The notes under the pieces are model-generated. The model made no database searches. It was not told the origin of the DNA and saw only the letters and a program-made list of their open reading frames with translations. A stretch of 64,000 nt of DNA. Source: Sarcocystis neurona (lineage: Eukaryota > Apicomplexa > Conoidasida > Eucoccidiorida > Sarcocystidae). Location of the stretch: NCBI GenBank assembly GCA_000727475.1, contig KL647300.1:688472-752471 (forward strand), written 5' to 3'. Each line of letters opens with the position of its first letter. Within the stretch, counting starts at the first letter, position 1. Of the stretch, positions 12,129 to 21,771 are shown piece by piece. The position numbers and the translations under genes are program-made.

Positions 12129-12688
12129 GTCTTTCTGACGGGAAGAGGAAACTCTATGTGAGCAGATTTCATATTTCTGCCCGAGACTTACGTCTGCTGA
12201 TTCCTCCGGTCGGGTGCAGCAGCACTTGCAGGCCGGGCGGGAGCGACCCCACACCTGGTGCAGCCGCAGAGGCGGCCGGAGGAGGCGCAGCAGCTGCGGC
12301 AGAGCCGTCGCCTCCTTCCCCTGTCGAAAAAGAAGAAGCAGCTGCAGCAGCAGCAGGACGAGGAAGGGCTTCCGTTGCAGCAGCAGCAGCAGTCGACGGC
12401 GAGACGGGAGCCGCGGCAGCAGACGCCACGGGGGGCGCTGCTCCGAGGAAGGGAGGGCCGAAAGGAGGAGACCCCGCCGGAGAAAAAAACGCAGACGCGG
12501 GAGACGCAGCGGCCGGAGAATGCGTAGTAGCAGCAGCAGCCGCAGCCAAAGGGCACGCAGCGGCAACAGCAGCAGCAACTCCTTCGGCTGCTGCCTGCGT
12601 GCGAAACGGTGGAAAGGCCAAAGTTCGTCGGCGCTCGCTTCGGGACGTCCCTGCAGCAGATAAACAGCGGTGTCTCAACAAACCATAA
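12129..12688 (+). CDS. Exon with MRS2/CorA-like Mg2+ transporter signature and a long Ala-rich insertion
   Basis: MRS2-type CorA proteins are Mg2+ channels, often mitochondrial. Near their N-terminus the family carries ARDLR-(I/L)-L-x-P; this exon reads ISARDLRLLIPPVGCSS about 17 codons in. It follows a good acceptor (TTTTCTGCAG, 12128). Plus-strand codons are extremely rich in G at position 1 (over half), and the frame runs to a stop at 12686-12688 through a roughly 120-residue Ala/Gly/Glu insertion. The opposite strand has a GTAAGT at 12191-12186, but it is simply the complement of the RDLR codons. I could not find later MRS2 parts (the two C-terminal helices with GMN) in the window, so the rest is missing, lies in the repeats, or the frame should be spliced before the stop. 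Coding is likely; the family assignment rests on one motif. Confidence 0.55.
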
Positions 12689-12999
12689 GGAAATCAGCTG
12701 CACGCGTCCACATGCAGAAGAATTCATGTCCACACCAAAGCAGCGATCAGGAGAGAAAACGTTCTCCGCGTCAACTCGAGTAGTTCTCTCTCTGTGTCTC
12801 CGTCTCCCTGTCTCCGTCCCTACCGCTGTGTCTCTCTGTCTCGCACAGACATGTATGCATACGTATACACACGTATATGTATGTACATACTCTTATACAC
12901 CAGCATACGCATGTACGCAGCTCTATACGATCCACATGTATGTATACTAGAGGAGAAACTTTGCTTTTAAGAGTGTGTGTGGCTGTAGGTATCCTGCTG

Positions 13000-13478
13000 T
13001 TGCTACTTCCTCATAAAGATGAAAGCCGCTGCAGGCTGCACCCACGCTGCTGCTTCCCGCGCGCTAAGATGCCGCCGCAGCAGCAGCTGCTGCTCCTCTT
13101 GCCGTTGCCGCTCCTCATTGTGTTCCTGCTGCTGCTACCGCGTGCGCTGCTGCTGCTGTTCTACGTGGTGCGGCAGCATGTGCTGCTTCTCCTGCTCGTC
13201 TGGCTGCTACTATCGCCTGTGCTGCTGCCGCTGCTCCGGTTGCTCTTGCTGCTGCTACCACGCGTGTGCTGCTGCTGCTCCTCTTCTTGCCCCTGCTGTT
13301 CCTGCTGTTTGTTTCGCTGCTCCTATCGCGTGCGCGCTGCTGCTGCTGCTCCTGTTGCTGCTGCTATAACGTGTGCTGCTGCTGCTATTTTTTTTTCTGC
13401 AACCGCGTGTGCTGCTGCTGCATCTGCTGCTCGTGTTGTTGTTGCTACCGCGTGTTCTGCTCCTGCTGGTGCTGCTGT
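13000..13478. other. CTG-rich DNA, no gene assigned
   Basis: All plus frames give Leu/Cys runs and the minus frames Ala/Gln/Ser strings broken by stops. It may be intron or 3' flank of the minus-strand gene that ends at 13553. Nothing firmer can be said. Confidence 0.4.
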
Positions 13479-13585
13479 CGCCTGCTGCTACCGCCTGCTG
13501 CTATCGCCTGCTGCTACCGCCTGCTGCTACCGCCTGCTGCTACCGCCTGTTGCTACCGCCCGTTGCTACCGCCTGCTGCTATCGC
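13479..13585. repeat. 13-nt tandem repeat, about eight copies
   Basis: The unit is CGCCTGCTGCTAC with scattered C/T changes. As 13 is not a multiple of three, each unit shifts the frame. The minus-strand ORF at 13553-15796 ends within the array. Confidence 0.8.
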
Positions 13586-15796
13586 ATGTGTCGTCGCTGC
13601 GGTTGTGTGGCACTTGCTGCACGCGCGGAGGGCCGTACTAAATTTGAGAACTCTGACGTGGTCCCGGAAGCGCAGCCTCTGCTGCTGCTTCCTGCTACCG
13701 TTCGCCTGCTCCTCCTGCTTCGCCACGCCTGCTGCTGTTGCCGCTGTCGCCGCTGTGGTTGCCGGTGCAGCTCGGCTGCTCTGCTGCAGCCGCCGGCCCG
13801 CAGCACCGACTTCTTTGCTGTCTCCCTCTGCTTCTCCCTTTGCTTCTTCTGCCTTTTCAGCCGCAGCAGCAGCAAGAACAGGAAACGAAGAAGCAGGAGC
13901 AGCAGCAGCAAGATTTTCAGCAGCTTTTCTGCTGAGCTGCACGTGCCGGGAGCCGGAGCTCTTTAGCGACGCCTGGGACGGCAGGTGGGGGGACGGGAGC
14001 GGTCGCTGCTGCTGCTGCTGCTCGTGGCGCTTCTGCAAACCCCACACGACCCCTCCCCAAGAGGAGGAGTCGTTAAGTAGGACAGTTATTTCTTCCTGTG
14101 GCTGCTCTCCTTCTTCGTCTTCTTCCTCGTCTTCTGCTGCTGCCCCCTGCAACCTGCGGCGCATCTGATGCTCCGCAGCAACGAGGAGTGCAGCAGAACG
14201 TAACAACGACTGCAGCTGTTCCTCTTCGTCTTCTTCTCCCTGCTGCTGCGGCTGCTGCTGCTGCGCCTTCCCCTTCTCTTCCTCTTCTTCCTCTTCCTGG
14301 CCTCTCAAGATGTGCCCCCCCCCCCCTCCTTCTGCCTGCTGCCGCTGCTGGTCTCCTCCCCCTAGGCACCTCTGGTGTTCGGCGTCCCCTTTTGGCTGCG
14401 ATTCTTCTTCTTTGTGCTGCTGCTGCTCTTCTCCTGCCACGCGTGTCTGCCGTTCGTCCCTCTCCTGCTGCTGCGGATTATTTTCTTCTTCTTCTTCATC
14501 TTGCTGCTGCTGCCGCCTCCCTTGCGCCTCCTCCGCTGCCTGCTGCCCCTTTTCCGACTGCTGCTCTCCCTCTCCCGACTGCTGCTGCTGCGTCAGCGGT
14601 CTGCTGCTGCTGCTGCTGTTCGACAACGCGTCTGCAGAGCTAAGACGCTTCCACTGCGGCATCAGCTGCTGCTCAGCTGTCTCTCCCCTGGCTTCTCTAC
14701 GACTTGCAGCAACATTTCCTGTTGCTGCTGCTTCTCCTTCTCCTGCTGCTGCCCCTCCTTCTGCTGCTGCCGCTCCTTCTCGTGCTCGTGCTTCTCCTCT
14801 TTCTGCTGCTACCGCTCCGTTTCCTGCGGCTGCCGCTCCTTTTCCTGCGGCTGCCGCTCCTTTTCCTGCTGCTGCCGCTTCATCTCTTGCTGGTGCCTTT
14901 CCTTCTCCTGCCGCGGCGGCTTCCTCTCCTTCGGCTGCAAGCGCGCGCGGCCCTTGCTCTACTTCCGCAGACGTCCTGAGTGCTGTTCCTGCTGCAGCCG
15001 TTCGCTCTTGTTCTGGCGTCCCTGCTGCCGTCACTGCTGGTGGCCGTAGTCTTCCTGCTGTCCCTATGCCTGCGGCTGGTGCTGCCGCTGCTCCTACTGC
15101 TTCCTTAATTGCGGGCAATAGTTGCAGTGCTCCTGGAGCCACACCAGCAGCAGCAACTCCTCGCCCAAGAGCAGCCGCTCCTTGCGCCGCACCCACAGCA
15201 GCTGCGCGGCTCTGCAGCGCGACGTCTGTTGGCGAGAGGCCCTTGGAGTCGAGGAGCGAGAACGCATGCTGGAGCTTCTCTGTTTCATCTAACACTTGCA
15301 GGAGGAGCGGCTGCTGCAGCAGCTCCTCCTTGTATTTGTCGCAAGCAGCAAGGAAGTCCTCCTCCCCTGCGAAGTGCGCGGCACCGACAGAAGCAGGCAG
15401 CAGCCAGTACTCCAGCCGAAACGCCAGCAGCGTCCTGTATGTCTGGGAAGCCGCACCAGCAGCAGAAGCAGCAGCGGCAGAAGCAGCAGCAGCACGAGCA
15501 AGAAGAAGACGAGCCACGTCAGCCGTCGTGAAGAGCGCTGCGCAAGAAGGAAGACGAGCATCTGACGAAGAAGCAGCATCAGCAGGGAGATGTGGCCCCA
15601 CACGTGGCCGACTAAAAAGAGCTACAGCCGCGGCCACAGCGGTCTCCGAGCGTCGAACGTGGACGCTCGTTAGCAGTGGTGAAGCAGCAGAAGCACCCAG
15701 CAGCACGCCTAGCAGCAGCAACAGCAACACCAGAAGATGAAGAAGCGCGCAGCCAAGAAAAAAGACAAAGCAGCAAGACGCGCGAACCGCAGAGGT
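13553..15796 (-). CDS. Unknown HAAR-rich protein with an N-terminal hydrophobic segment (large exon)
   Basis: A single open frame of about 748 codons starts just after a possible acceptor (CTTCTGTAG at 15797) and has no ATG at its head, so it is probably not the first exon. Its N-terminal ~35 residues are strongly hydrophobic (signal anchor or transmembrane helix). Then follows an ordinary-looking segment containing LAFRLEYWLLPASVG and DKYKEELLQQPLLL. After it come Ala/Gly, Gln/Glu and acidic tracts. G at codon position 1 is high and the residues are well mixed, unlike the Leu/Cys frames opposite. I do not recognise a domain. The C-terminus is uncertain because the frame ends in the 13-nt repeat. 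Confidence 0.68.
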   Translation of the reverse strand, partial: TSAVRASCCFVFFLGCALLHLLVLLLLLLGVLLGASAASPLLTSVHVRRSETAVAAAVALFSRPRVGPHLPADAASSSDARLPSCAALFTTADVARLLLARAAAASAAAASAAGAASQTYRTLLAFRLEYWLLPASVGAAHFAGEEDFLAACDKYKEELLQQPLLLQVLDETEKLQHAFSLLDSKGLSPTDVALQSRAAAVGAAQGAAALGRGVAAAGVAPGALQLLPAIKEAVGAAAAPAAGIGTAGRLRPPAVTAAGTPEQERTAAAGTALRTSAEVEQGPRALAAEGEEAAAAGEGKAPARDEAAAAGKGAAAAGKGAAAAGNGAVAAERGEARAREGAAAAEGGAAAGEGEAAATGNVAASRREARGETAEQQLMPQWKRLSSADALSNSSSSSRPLTQQQQSGEGEQQSEKGQQAAEEAQGRRQQQQDEEEEENNPQQQERDERQTRVAGEEQQQHKEEESQPKGDAEHQRCLGGGDQQRQQAEGGGGGHILRGQEEEEEEEKGKAQQQQPQQQGEEDEEEQLQSLLRSAALLVAAEHQMRRRLQGAAAEDEEEDEEGEQPQEEITVLLNDSSSWGGVVWGLQKRHEQQQQQRPLPSPHLPSQASLKSSGSRHVQLSRKAAENLAAAAPASSFPVLAAAAAEKAEEAKGEAEGDSKEVGAAGRRLQQSSRAAPATTAATAATAAGVAKQEEQANGSRKQQQRLRFRDHVRVLKFSTALRACSKCHTTAATTHAIAAGGSNGR

Positions 15797-15963
15797 CTAC
15801 AGAAGGACGCGGCAGTAGCACCATCATCTGAAGAGCAGTAACAGCAGCAGCGGTAGCAGCTGAAGATCAGCAGCAGCAAAGGCAGCACCGGCAGCTGAAG
15901 AGCAGCAGCAGCAGTAGCATCTGAAGAACAGTAATAGCAGCATCTGAAGAGCAGCTGCAGCCG

Positions 15964-16646
15964 TTGACGAGCGGCGAGGGACGGAGAAGCGGGACAACTG
16001 TGGCAGCTGCAGCAGGAGACGCGACCGCAGCAGGACATCCGAAAGAGGAGCAGAGCGCGTCGGCGAAGGCAGACGCAGCAGCAGCAACAGGTGAAGCAGT
16101 AGCGTCCGCAGAAGTCGCAGCAAGGACAGCAGGAGCAACTCGGGAAGGAGCAGAGAGCAAAATAGCAGCAGACAGAGCGGCCGCAGCCATCCCACTCACA
16201 ACCGTCGCGGCAACGGCGGCAGAAGAGGCGCAGAGGCGGCAGCAGCAGCAGTGCCCGTCAGGGCCACCAAAGAAGAAAACGCAACAGCAGAACAGCAGCA
16301 GCAGTTGGGCACGCACCAGATGGAAAAGCAGCAGTTGAGAAGCATCGGCAGAAAGAGAGAGTGCCAAGTGAAGCAGCAGCAGAAAGAAGGTGAAGAAGAA
16401 AAGGCAGCAGCAGCAGGAGACCCAGTAGCTCAGCACCGCGGGTCGCGCAGGCGGGAAACACGGCACCGCGCAGCACTGGGAGAGGCAGCAGCAGCAGCAG
16501 AACAGCAACTGCCCAAGCAGCGGCAGATAACAGCGCCACCAGCAGCAATACCGAGAGAAGGCAGCAGCAGCAGCCCAGACCTGGAGACCGGGGCAATCTG
16601 GGGTGAAACACAGCTAGAGCTTTATATAGACACATGTATTACGTAG
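15964..16646 (+). CDS. Unknown Ala/Gln/Glu-rich protein in two overlapping plus frames
   Basis: Two plus frames with strong G-at-position-1 bias overlap: 15964-16338 (Ala-rich with Glu and Lys) and 16251-16646 (KEEN..., GRKRECQVK, then SPDLETGAIWGETQLELY before TAG). A small intron or a frameshift between 16251 and 16338 would join them; I cannot choose the junction. The minus strand here gives mostly Leu/Cys/Ala. It lies between two minus-strand genes. Function unknown. Confidence 0.5.
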
Positions 16647-16900
16647 GGAGATACGTATATATATATATATATGTAAGTATGTACGTACCTGGTGACCATA
16701 TACTCAGAATACATATATTTACATATGAACATATATACTGCATACACACATATGCGTATGGATACATCAGGGTATCCATACATATTTATATATATATGTA
16801 TACTATATATACGAATATAGAAACATATATATACGTACATATATATGCGCACGCAGGTACACAGCAGTGTGTAGTAGCGAAGAAGTGTGAGAAGAATTTG
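16647..16900. repeat. AT microsatellite spacer
   Basis: TA/TATG/ACAT repeats between the plus-strand gene ending at 16646 and the minus-strand gene ending at 16907. Confidence 0.7.
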
Positions 16901-16906
16901 TGGCTT

Positions 16907-17888
16907 TCATTGACTGACTTTGCTTGCGATCCAGCGACTCCAGAGCTGCAGAACTTGTCTTTTGAGTCGGGTGTACGTACACTTGAGCAGAAGTTTCTCT
17001 TGTGCGTCGGCGGTGTACGTACAGCCGACTTCGACGCTGTTTCGCGGCAGGTCTTCCGGCTCTGCTCGCCTGCCTTCTGCAGCAGCAGCCTCCCACGACT
17101 GTTTTCCCTTCGCCGCAGCAGCAGAAGCAGCAGCAGCAGCTGCAATCGGTTTCTCGTCTTCGTCTGCTGCAGCGACAGCAGTCGGCGGCTCCTCGCGTCG
17201 CTTGTGCCTTCCACTTCGGCTCTCTCCTGGGGCAGTAGCAGCAGCAGCAGAAAACGACCGCTCCGCCTCCTGTTGCTCTACAGCAGGGGCGGCAGCAGCG
17301 GCAGGGGAGTTTTCTTCTTCCGCTTCCTCCTCAGCTGCTCTGCTTCCGCGGTTGCTGTTTTCAGCCGCACCTGCTGCTGCTCCTCCATCCGTTTCTCTAT
17401 CCCCCGCACGTTCGACTGCCGCTGCACCAGCTGCTGCTGCTGCAGACGAGGCAGCCACTGCCCCGCCTGCCGCAGGAGAGAAACGCGACGCAGCAGCAGC
17501 GCCTACCCCCCTCGCAGGCGGCGACGGGCCAACAGCAGCAGCACCGCCAGCAGCAAAAAAGCTCTCTTCTTGCTTTCTCTCTTCCTGGGTCACGTGTCTG
17601 GGACCCCCGCCTTCCTGGTGGCACAGCACCTCTAGCTGCTGCTGCTGCTGTCTCTTCTTCGCTTCGTGGTCCCGCGGCCGCTGCCACTGCTTCTTCTTGC
17701 CCTCCTCCTTCTGCTCCTCCCCGTCCCGCTGTTGCTGCTGCTGCTGCACCTGGCGGAGAAGATGCTGCAGCGCCTCGAGCAAATCTCTGCAGCTTTCTTC
17801 GATTATATCGAGCACATCTCCTACTGTAGCGCCCATGTGCAGCAGTTCTCGCTGTCCTCCTGCAGCAGCAACACACGCGGACCGACCT
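16907..17888 (-). CDS. Unknown protein, terminal exon with helical N-terminal part and charged HAARs
   Basis: The exon begins after a strong acceptor (TTTCTTGCATCTGCAG) at 17888 and stays open to a TGA at 16907. It opens with a likely helix (GDVLDIIEESCRDLLEALQH), continues through Gln, Glu and Ala runs, and ends with a non-repetitive tail containing two similar segments, GCTYTADA and KCTYTRLK, then LQLWSRWIASK. Codon bias supports the minus strand. Earlier exons lie to the right but were not located; the minus frame at 18369-18200 is one candidate. No family recognised. Confidence 0.7.
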
Positions 17889-17889
17889 C

Positions 17890-18465
17890 TGCAGATGCAA
17901 GAAAAGAAGAGAGACAAAGATAGGAGGCATGCCGGTTGTACACACGTATATCTACGGAGTTTCACCTATACGCCTTTCGTTCGTACAGACGTCGAAAGGA
18001 AACGAAGGAAGATGTGACGGCACACACATATATGACACATACAACACAACAAAGAGAGGAAACTGCGACGGTGCACCTACACACAAATGCATATACACAT
18101 ATATATATACATATATGACGGACGTATACACGTACTACAAACATATATATATATATATATGATTCCCCACATATATATATATATATCGTAGAATAGGAGC
18201 CGAGAGAAAATACTTCGATCGATTCTCGGGGGAAATCTGGTGAATCTCCGTCACGCATGCGCAGGTATGTCACACGCGCAGATACGTCAGCATGTGCGCA
18301 TGCGCGGTGGCCACTTATAGATGAAAAAGGAACAAACATGGGAGGAGAGTTCCGTACACATCTATTCAAATGGTTATTTTGACGTATTTATAACTATACG
18401 TATATATGTATATATCTTTGTGTGGGGTCGTACTGAAGGAGAGTAGAGTAAATCTAGCAACGTCC
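17890..18465. other. Probable promoter region or 5' exons between divergent genes
   Basis: It separates a minus-strand gene (exon from 17888) and a plus-strand gene (ATG at 18466). It contains TA repeats (18090-18190) and a TGCGCATGCG-type segment at 18250-18305. A short minus frame beginning at 18369 could be a first exon. No promoter motif can be assigned. Confidence 0.35.
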
Positions 18466-19116
18466 ATGGAGCAGCAGCCACGTGCGTCGAGGCCGCCGAT
18501 AAAGAAAAGAGAATTTTGCCACACGCCTGCAGCAGCGCAGCAGCAGCGCGGCGTCGGAGCCAGTCCTCCTGAAAAGCAGCACCAGCAGCAGCACAGCAGC
18601 AGCGACAGCAGCAGCAGCGCTCAGTCACCTATTGCAGCAGAGGCACCAGAAGCAGCAGCAGAAACAGAAGCAGCAGAAACAGCAGCAGCAGCACCGAGGC
18701 AGCTGCAACAGAGGCAGCAGAAACAGAAACTGCAGCAGCAGATGCAGCAGCAACAGAAGCAGCAGCAACGCCGAGGCAGCAGCAAAGGTAGCAGCCGCAA
18801 CACCGAGGCAGCAGCAACAAGAAAAGCAGCAGCAGTACCGAGGCAGCGGGCGCAGCTGAAGGCAGCTCTCCGGAGACGAAGGAGGGGGAGGAGGAGCGGA
18901 AGCAGCGCCGGAAGAGCAGCAGCAGCAGCAGCGTCGAATGAGCAGCACTATTACCGGTGCGTCAACAGCAGGAAAGCAGCAGCACCGAGAAAGCAGCGGC
19001 AGCAGCAGCGCCGCATGAGCAGCAATATTAGCGGTGCCTCAGCAGCAGAAGAACAGCCGCAGCAACGGGAAGGGAGGAACAGCAGCGGCCGAAAAGCAGC
19101 GGAGCACCAACAGTAG
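18466..19116 (+). CDS. Unknown Gln/Ser/Ala-rich protein
   Basis: It starts at ATG 18466 in a good context (CGTCCATGG) with a non-repetitive head, MEQQPRASRPPIKKREFC. The frame then runs through Gln, Ser, Ala and Glu tracts to a stop at 19114-19116, about 216 residues from the ATG. The sense of the triplets (CAG/GCA/AGC on plus) fits the usual Ala/Gln/Ser bias. The minus strand gives a shorter alternative. No domain recognised. Confidence 0.55.
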   Translation: MEQQPRASRPPIKKREFCHTPAAAQQQRGVGASPPEKQHQQQHSSSDSSSSAQSPIAAEAPEAAAETEAAETAAAAPRQLQQRQQKQKLQQQMQQQQKQQQRRGSSKGSSRNTEAAATRKAAAVPRQRAQLKAALRRRRRGRRSGSSAGRAAAAAASNEQHYYRCVNSRKAAAPRKQRQQQRRMSSNISGASAAEEQPQQREGRNSSGRKAAEHQQ

Positions 19117-19367
19117 AAGAGCAGCAGCAGCATCGGAAGAACAGCAGCAAAATCGGAGGAGCAGCAGCACCATCGGGGAAAAGCAGCGCTGGTGGCGCAG
19201 CAGCCGCAGCAGAAGAGCAGCAGCAGCACCAGGAGCGCAGCAAGAGGCGAGCGGCAGCAGCAGCCGCAGACGCTACAAGAGCAGCAATGAAGCTACAGAA
19301 GCAGCAAAACCGTCGCGGCAGAAGCAACAACAGCAGCAGCTTGCCCGGCGCAAGACAGCAGAGTCAT
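19117..19367. other. CAG-rich spacer between convergent genes
   Basis: CAG/AGC-rich DNA between the stops of the plus-strand gene (19116) and the minus-strand gene (19368). It is open in several frames but carries no independent sign of coding. Confidence 0.4.
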
Positions 19368-20498
19368 CTAACCGGCTTTAACTTGCAGCCATGGAGGACC
19401 GACACGGTAGCCGCTCTTCCACGGCGCTGCTGCAGGCAGAAACGGCTGCGGCGTCTCCAGCGGAACGCAGGCTCCTGGCGCTGCTGCTGCTGCTAAGACC
19501 CCAGCAGATGCAGTCCCAGCTGCCATCGCAGGGACTCCTGTTGCTCGCGCGGCTCGCCGTTCTTCGGCGTCTGCTGCTGCTGCTGCTTCTTGTTCTTTGG
19601 CTTCTGCTACTCCAGATTGTATTAGTGCTGCTGCTGCTGCAGCCCGGTCGTCGTCTCTCGCCGCGTTGGCGTCTCTCGCTGCTGGTGCTCCTGCGGCGTC
19701 TCCGTCGGCTGCGGGCGGGGCCTCGCTTGCGGCGGACGGAGTTGCTGCTGTTGCTGCCGCACGCGCGCCAGCAGATGCTTGAGAAGCAGCGGCGGCAGGG
19801 GGGGCACACGCAGACGTAAACGGAGGAGTGTGGGAGGGAGAATAATGAGAAAACATGCAGCCGGTGACGCGTCTGAACGACAGCAGCTTCTTCAGCAGCA
19901 CTTCTGGCACACGTGCTGCTGCTGCAATTTGCGTGCGGTCGGAGCCGCCTTGCAGCAAGGCTTGAAGAAAAGCCTGTGAGCCCGATCCAGCGGCAGCAGC
20001 CGAAGACGCGACAGCAGCAGCAGGAACGGACCCAGCAGGAACAGCAGCAGTTGAGACAGCAGTGGCAGGAGAAGCAGCTGCAACAGCAGCAGCAGCATGA
20101 GTGGCAGTAGCAGGAGGAGGACCAGCAGCCGAGGCTGAGACAACAGCGGCAGGTAAAGGTGCTGTAGCAGCAGGAATAGCAGGAGCGGCAGCAGGAGGAG
20201 CAAGAGGAGCAAGACCAGCAGTAGGGGTAGCAGGAGGAGCAGGAGCAGCAGGCAAAGCTACTGGTGCTCGGGCTTCTGTTAAGACAGGTGTACCGGCATT
20301 TTGACGAGTAGCTGCTGTCCCAGCAGGAGCACTGGTGCACGCGGTAGCAGCAGCAGCAGGCGCTCGTGATGCCTCTGACGGCAGACTCCTGTGCTGCTGC
20401 TGCTGCTGCCTGCCGTCTTCGTTCTCGCCGAGCCGCTGCTGCTGCTCTCGGCCGTCTGACTGCTGCAGCAGCCGCTGGGACACTCCTTGTGGCTGCAT
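19368..20498 (-). CDS. Unknown Ala/Pro-rich protein of 376 residues
   Basis: A single frame from ATG 20498 (MQPQGVSQRLLQQSDGRE) to a stop at 19368. It is Ala/Pro/Thr-rich, with a non-repetitive helical stretch in the middle (SQAFLQALLQGG, VPEVLLKKLLSFRR) and an ordinary tail ending WKSGYRVGPPWLQVKAG. G at codon position 1 is high throughout. Coding-like minus frames continue upstream (20500-20650), so the ATG may not be the true start. Function unknown. Confidence 0.6.
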   Translation of the reverse strand: MQPQGVSQRLLQQSDGREQQQRLGENEDGRQQQQQHRSLPSEASRAPAAAATACTSAPAGTAATRQNAGTPVLTEARAPVALPAAPAPPATPTAGLAPLAPPAAAPAIPAATAPLPAAVVSASAAGPPPATATHAAAAVAAASPATAVSTAAVPAGSVPAAAVASSAAAAGSGSQAFLQALLQGGSDRTQIAAAARVPEVLLKKLLSFRRVTGCMFSHYSPSHTPPFTSACAPPAAAASQASAGARAAATAATPSAASEAPPAADGDAAGAPAARDANAARDDDRAAAAAALIQSGVAEAKEQEAAAAADAEERRAARATGVPAMAAGTASAGVLAAAAAPGACVPLETPQPFLPAAAPWKSGYRVGPPWLQVKAG

Positions 20499-20802
20499 CT
20501 CTGTGCCTCTGCTGTGTCAGCCGTTGCAGCCGCTCCTGGTCTTTTTCCTCCTTCTGCTTGACCTCGTCGTCCTGCTGCGGCTGCAGCCCGCGTTTCGCTT
20601 GCTGCTGCTTGTGGGGTCCTGCCGCTGCTGCTTCTTCTTCTTATCATGTTGTTGCTGCAGTGGCTTCTGCGTGGCCTGCCTCTGCGGCAGTCGCTGCGGG
20701 ATTACCGGCTCTTGGTCTCCAAATGCGTCCTGCTGCTGCTGCGGAGGAGTCTGCGCCTGCAGGGCGGCCCTGCTGCAACTGCCGCATGTGGACCTGTCCT
20801 AG

Positions 20803-21111
20803 GTGCCGTTCTCGCAGCAGCAGCGGCAGCACACCAGCCCTTGCTACGGAAGGAGAAAAAGAGGCCTGTGGGGTGACGCAGAAGAACAAGAGGCAGCAGC
20901 AACAGCGCGCGTAGGGACCGACGGGCAGCAAATATCACCGCCAACGCTGCGACAGCAAGCAGCAGGCACGGCAGCAGAAGCAGCAGCAGGTGCAGGAGCA
21001 GCAGCAATGGGACAGACGGTAGCCGCGCTCCGGGCAGGAGGAGACGCGCCGCACGAAGGGCTGCAAGACCATGAGAGGCAGAACCCCGCGCAGCAGCAAC
21101 GGCTGCGGTAG
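20803..21111 (+). CDS. Possible Ala/Gln-rich exon
   Basis: This plus frame includes DGQQISPPTLRQQ and MGQTVAALRAGGDAPHEGLQ and ends at 21111. An overlapping plus frame (20366-20914) ends TEGEKEACGVTQKNKR. Codon bias favours plus, but minus frames are open here too, so the call is weak. Confidence 0.33.
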   Translation: MPFSQQQRQHTSPCYGRRKRGLWGDAEEQEAAATARVGTDGQQISPPTLRQQAAGTAAEAAAGAGAAAMGQTVAALRAGGDAPHEGLQDHERQNPAQQQRLR

Positions 21112-21271
21112 GGGCAGCAGCGCGCGGCAGCCGGTATGTTCGTGAATATGGGTGTGTGGTGGGGAAGAAGAAGCAGCGGTAGCGCCCGCAGGAAAGCTTT
21201 GCAAGTGGCGAGGCAGCTGCCAAGAAGATCAGCAGTTGCGCCGAGAAAGGCGATGCACACTTAGCAGCAGC

Positions 21272-21610
21272 TCAAACTCGCAGTGCCATGACGTGCTGAC
21301 ATGCGGTGGACTCTGCTGCTGTTGTTACACGCGCTGCTTGGCGCTGCTGCTCTTGCTGCTGCTGCGCTTGCTGCTGATGTGGATGATGTCGAGGCTGCTG
21401 CTCCTGCTGCTGTTGTTGCAGCTGTTGCTGTTGTTGGCGCACGCGTAGCTTGGCGCCGCTGCTGCTCTCGCGGCTGCTGCCCTTCTTCCTGGTGTTGGTG
21501 CTGTTCTTGCTGCTGCTGTTCTTGCTGCGGAAGATGCTGAGGCTACTGGTCCTGCTGCTGCCGTTGCAACTGCTGCTGCTCTTGGTGTCACTGCCGACGA
21601 AAACGGTCAC
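21272..21610 (-). CDS. Unknown Ser/Gln-rich exon
   Basis: The minus frame begins VFVGSDTKSSSSCNGSS, carries Ser/Asn/Lys then Gln/His tracts, and ends ESTACQHVMALRV before TGA at 21272. The triplet sense (AGC/CAG on minus) supports this strand. The plus strand offers an ATG at 21301 with a signal-peptide-like head, which I regard as the antisense shadow. Confidence 0.45.
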   Translation of the reverse strand: MTVFVGSDTKSSSSCNGSSRTSSLSIFRSKNSSSKNSTNTRKKGSSRESSSGAKLRVRQQQQQLQQQQQEQQPRHHPHQQQAQQQQEQQRQAARVTTAAESTACQHVMALRV

Positions 21611-21771
21611 TGTATTGCTGCAGCCCTGCTGCTGCTGCTACGTGCTGCTGCCGCGGTACTTGCTGTTGCTGCTGTCAGCTCCGATCCTGCTGCTGCCCTT
21701 AAGGCACGGACGCCGCTGGGCTGCTGCCGGGCTGCTGCTTGGCCTGACACTGTGGGGCTGCCACACGTAGG

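Noticed and set aside
12192..12681. Minus-strand kelch exon ending at a perfect GTAAGT donor (LQVLLHPTGGISR-GTAAGT)
   Set aside because: The GTAAGT is the complement of the codons for RDLR on the plus strand, where codon bias is far stronger and an MRS2-type motif with a good acceptor is present. The minus reading is an Ala-rich shadow.
16200..16290. VFFFGGPDG on the minus strand, resembling a kelch GG motif
   Set aside because: It lies in a Cys/Leu-rich frame opposite a better plus-strand gene and has no Trp-strand partner.
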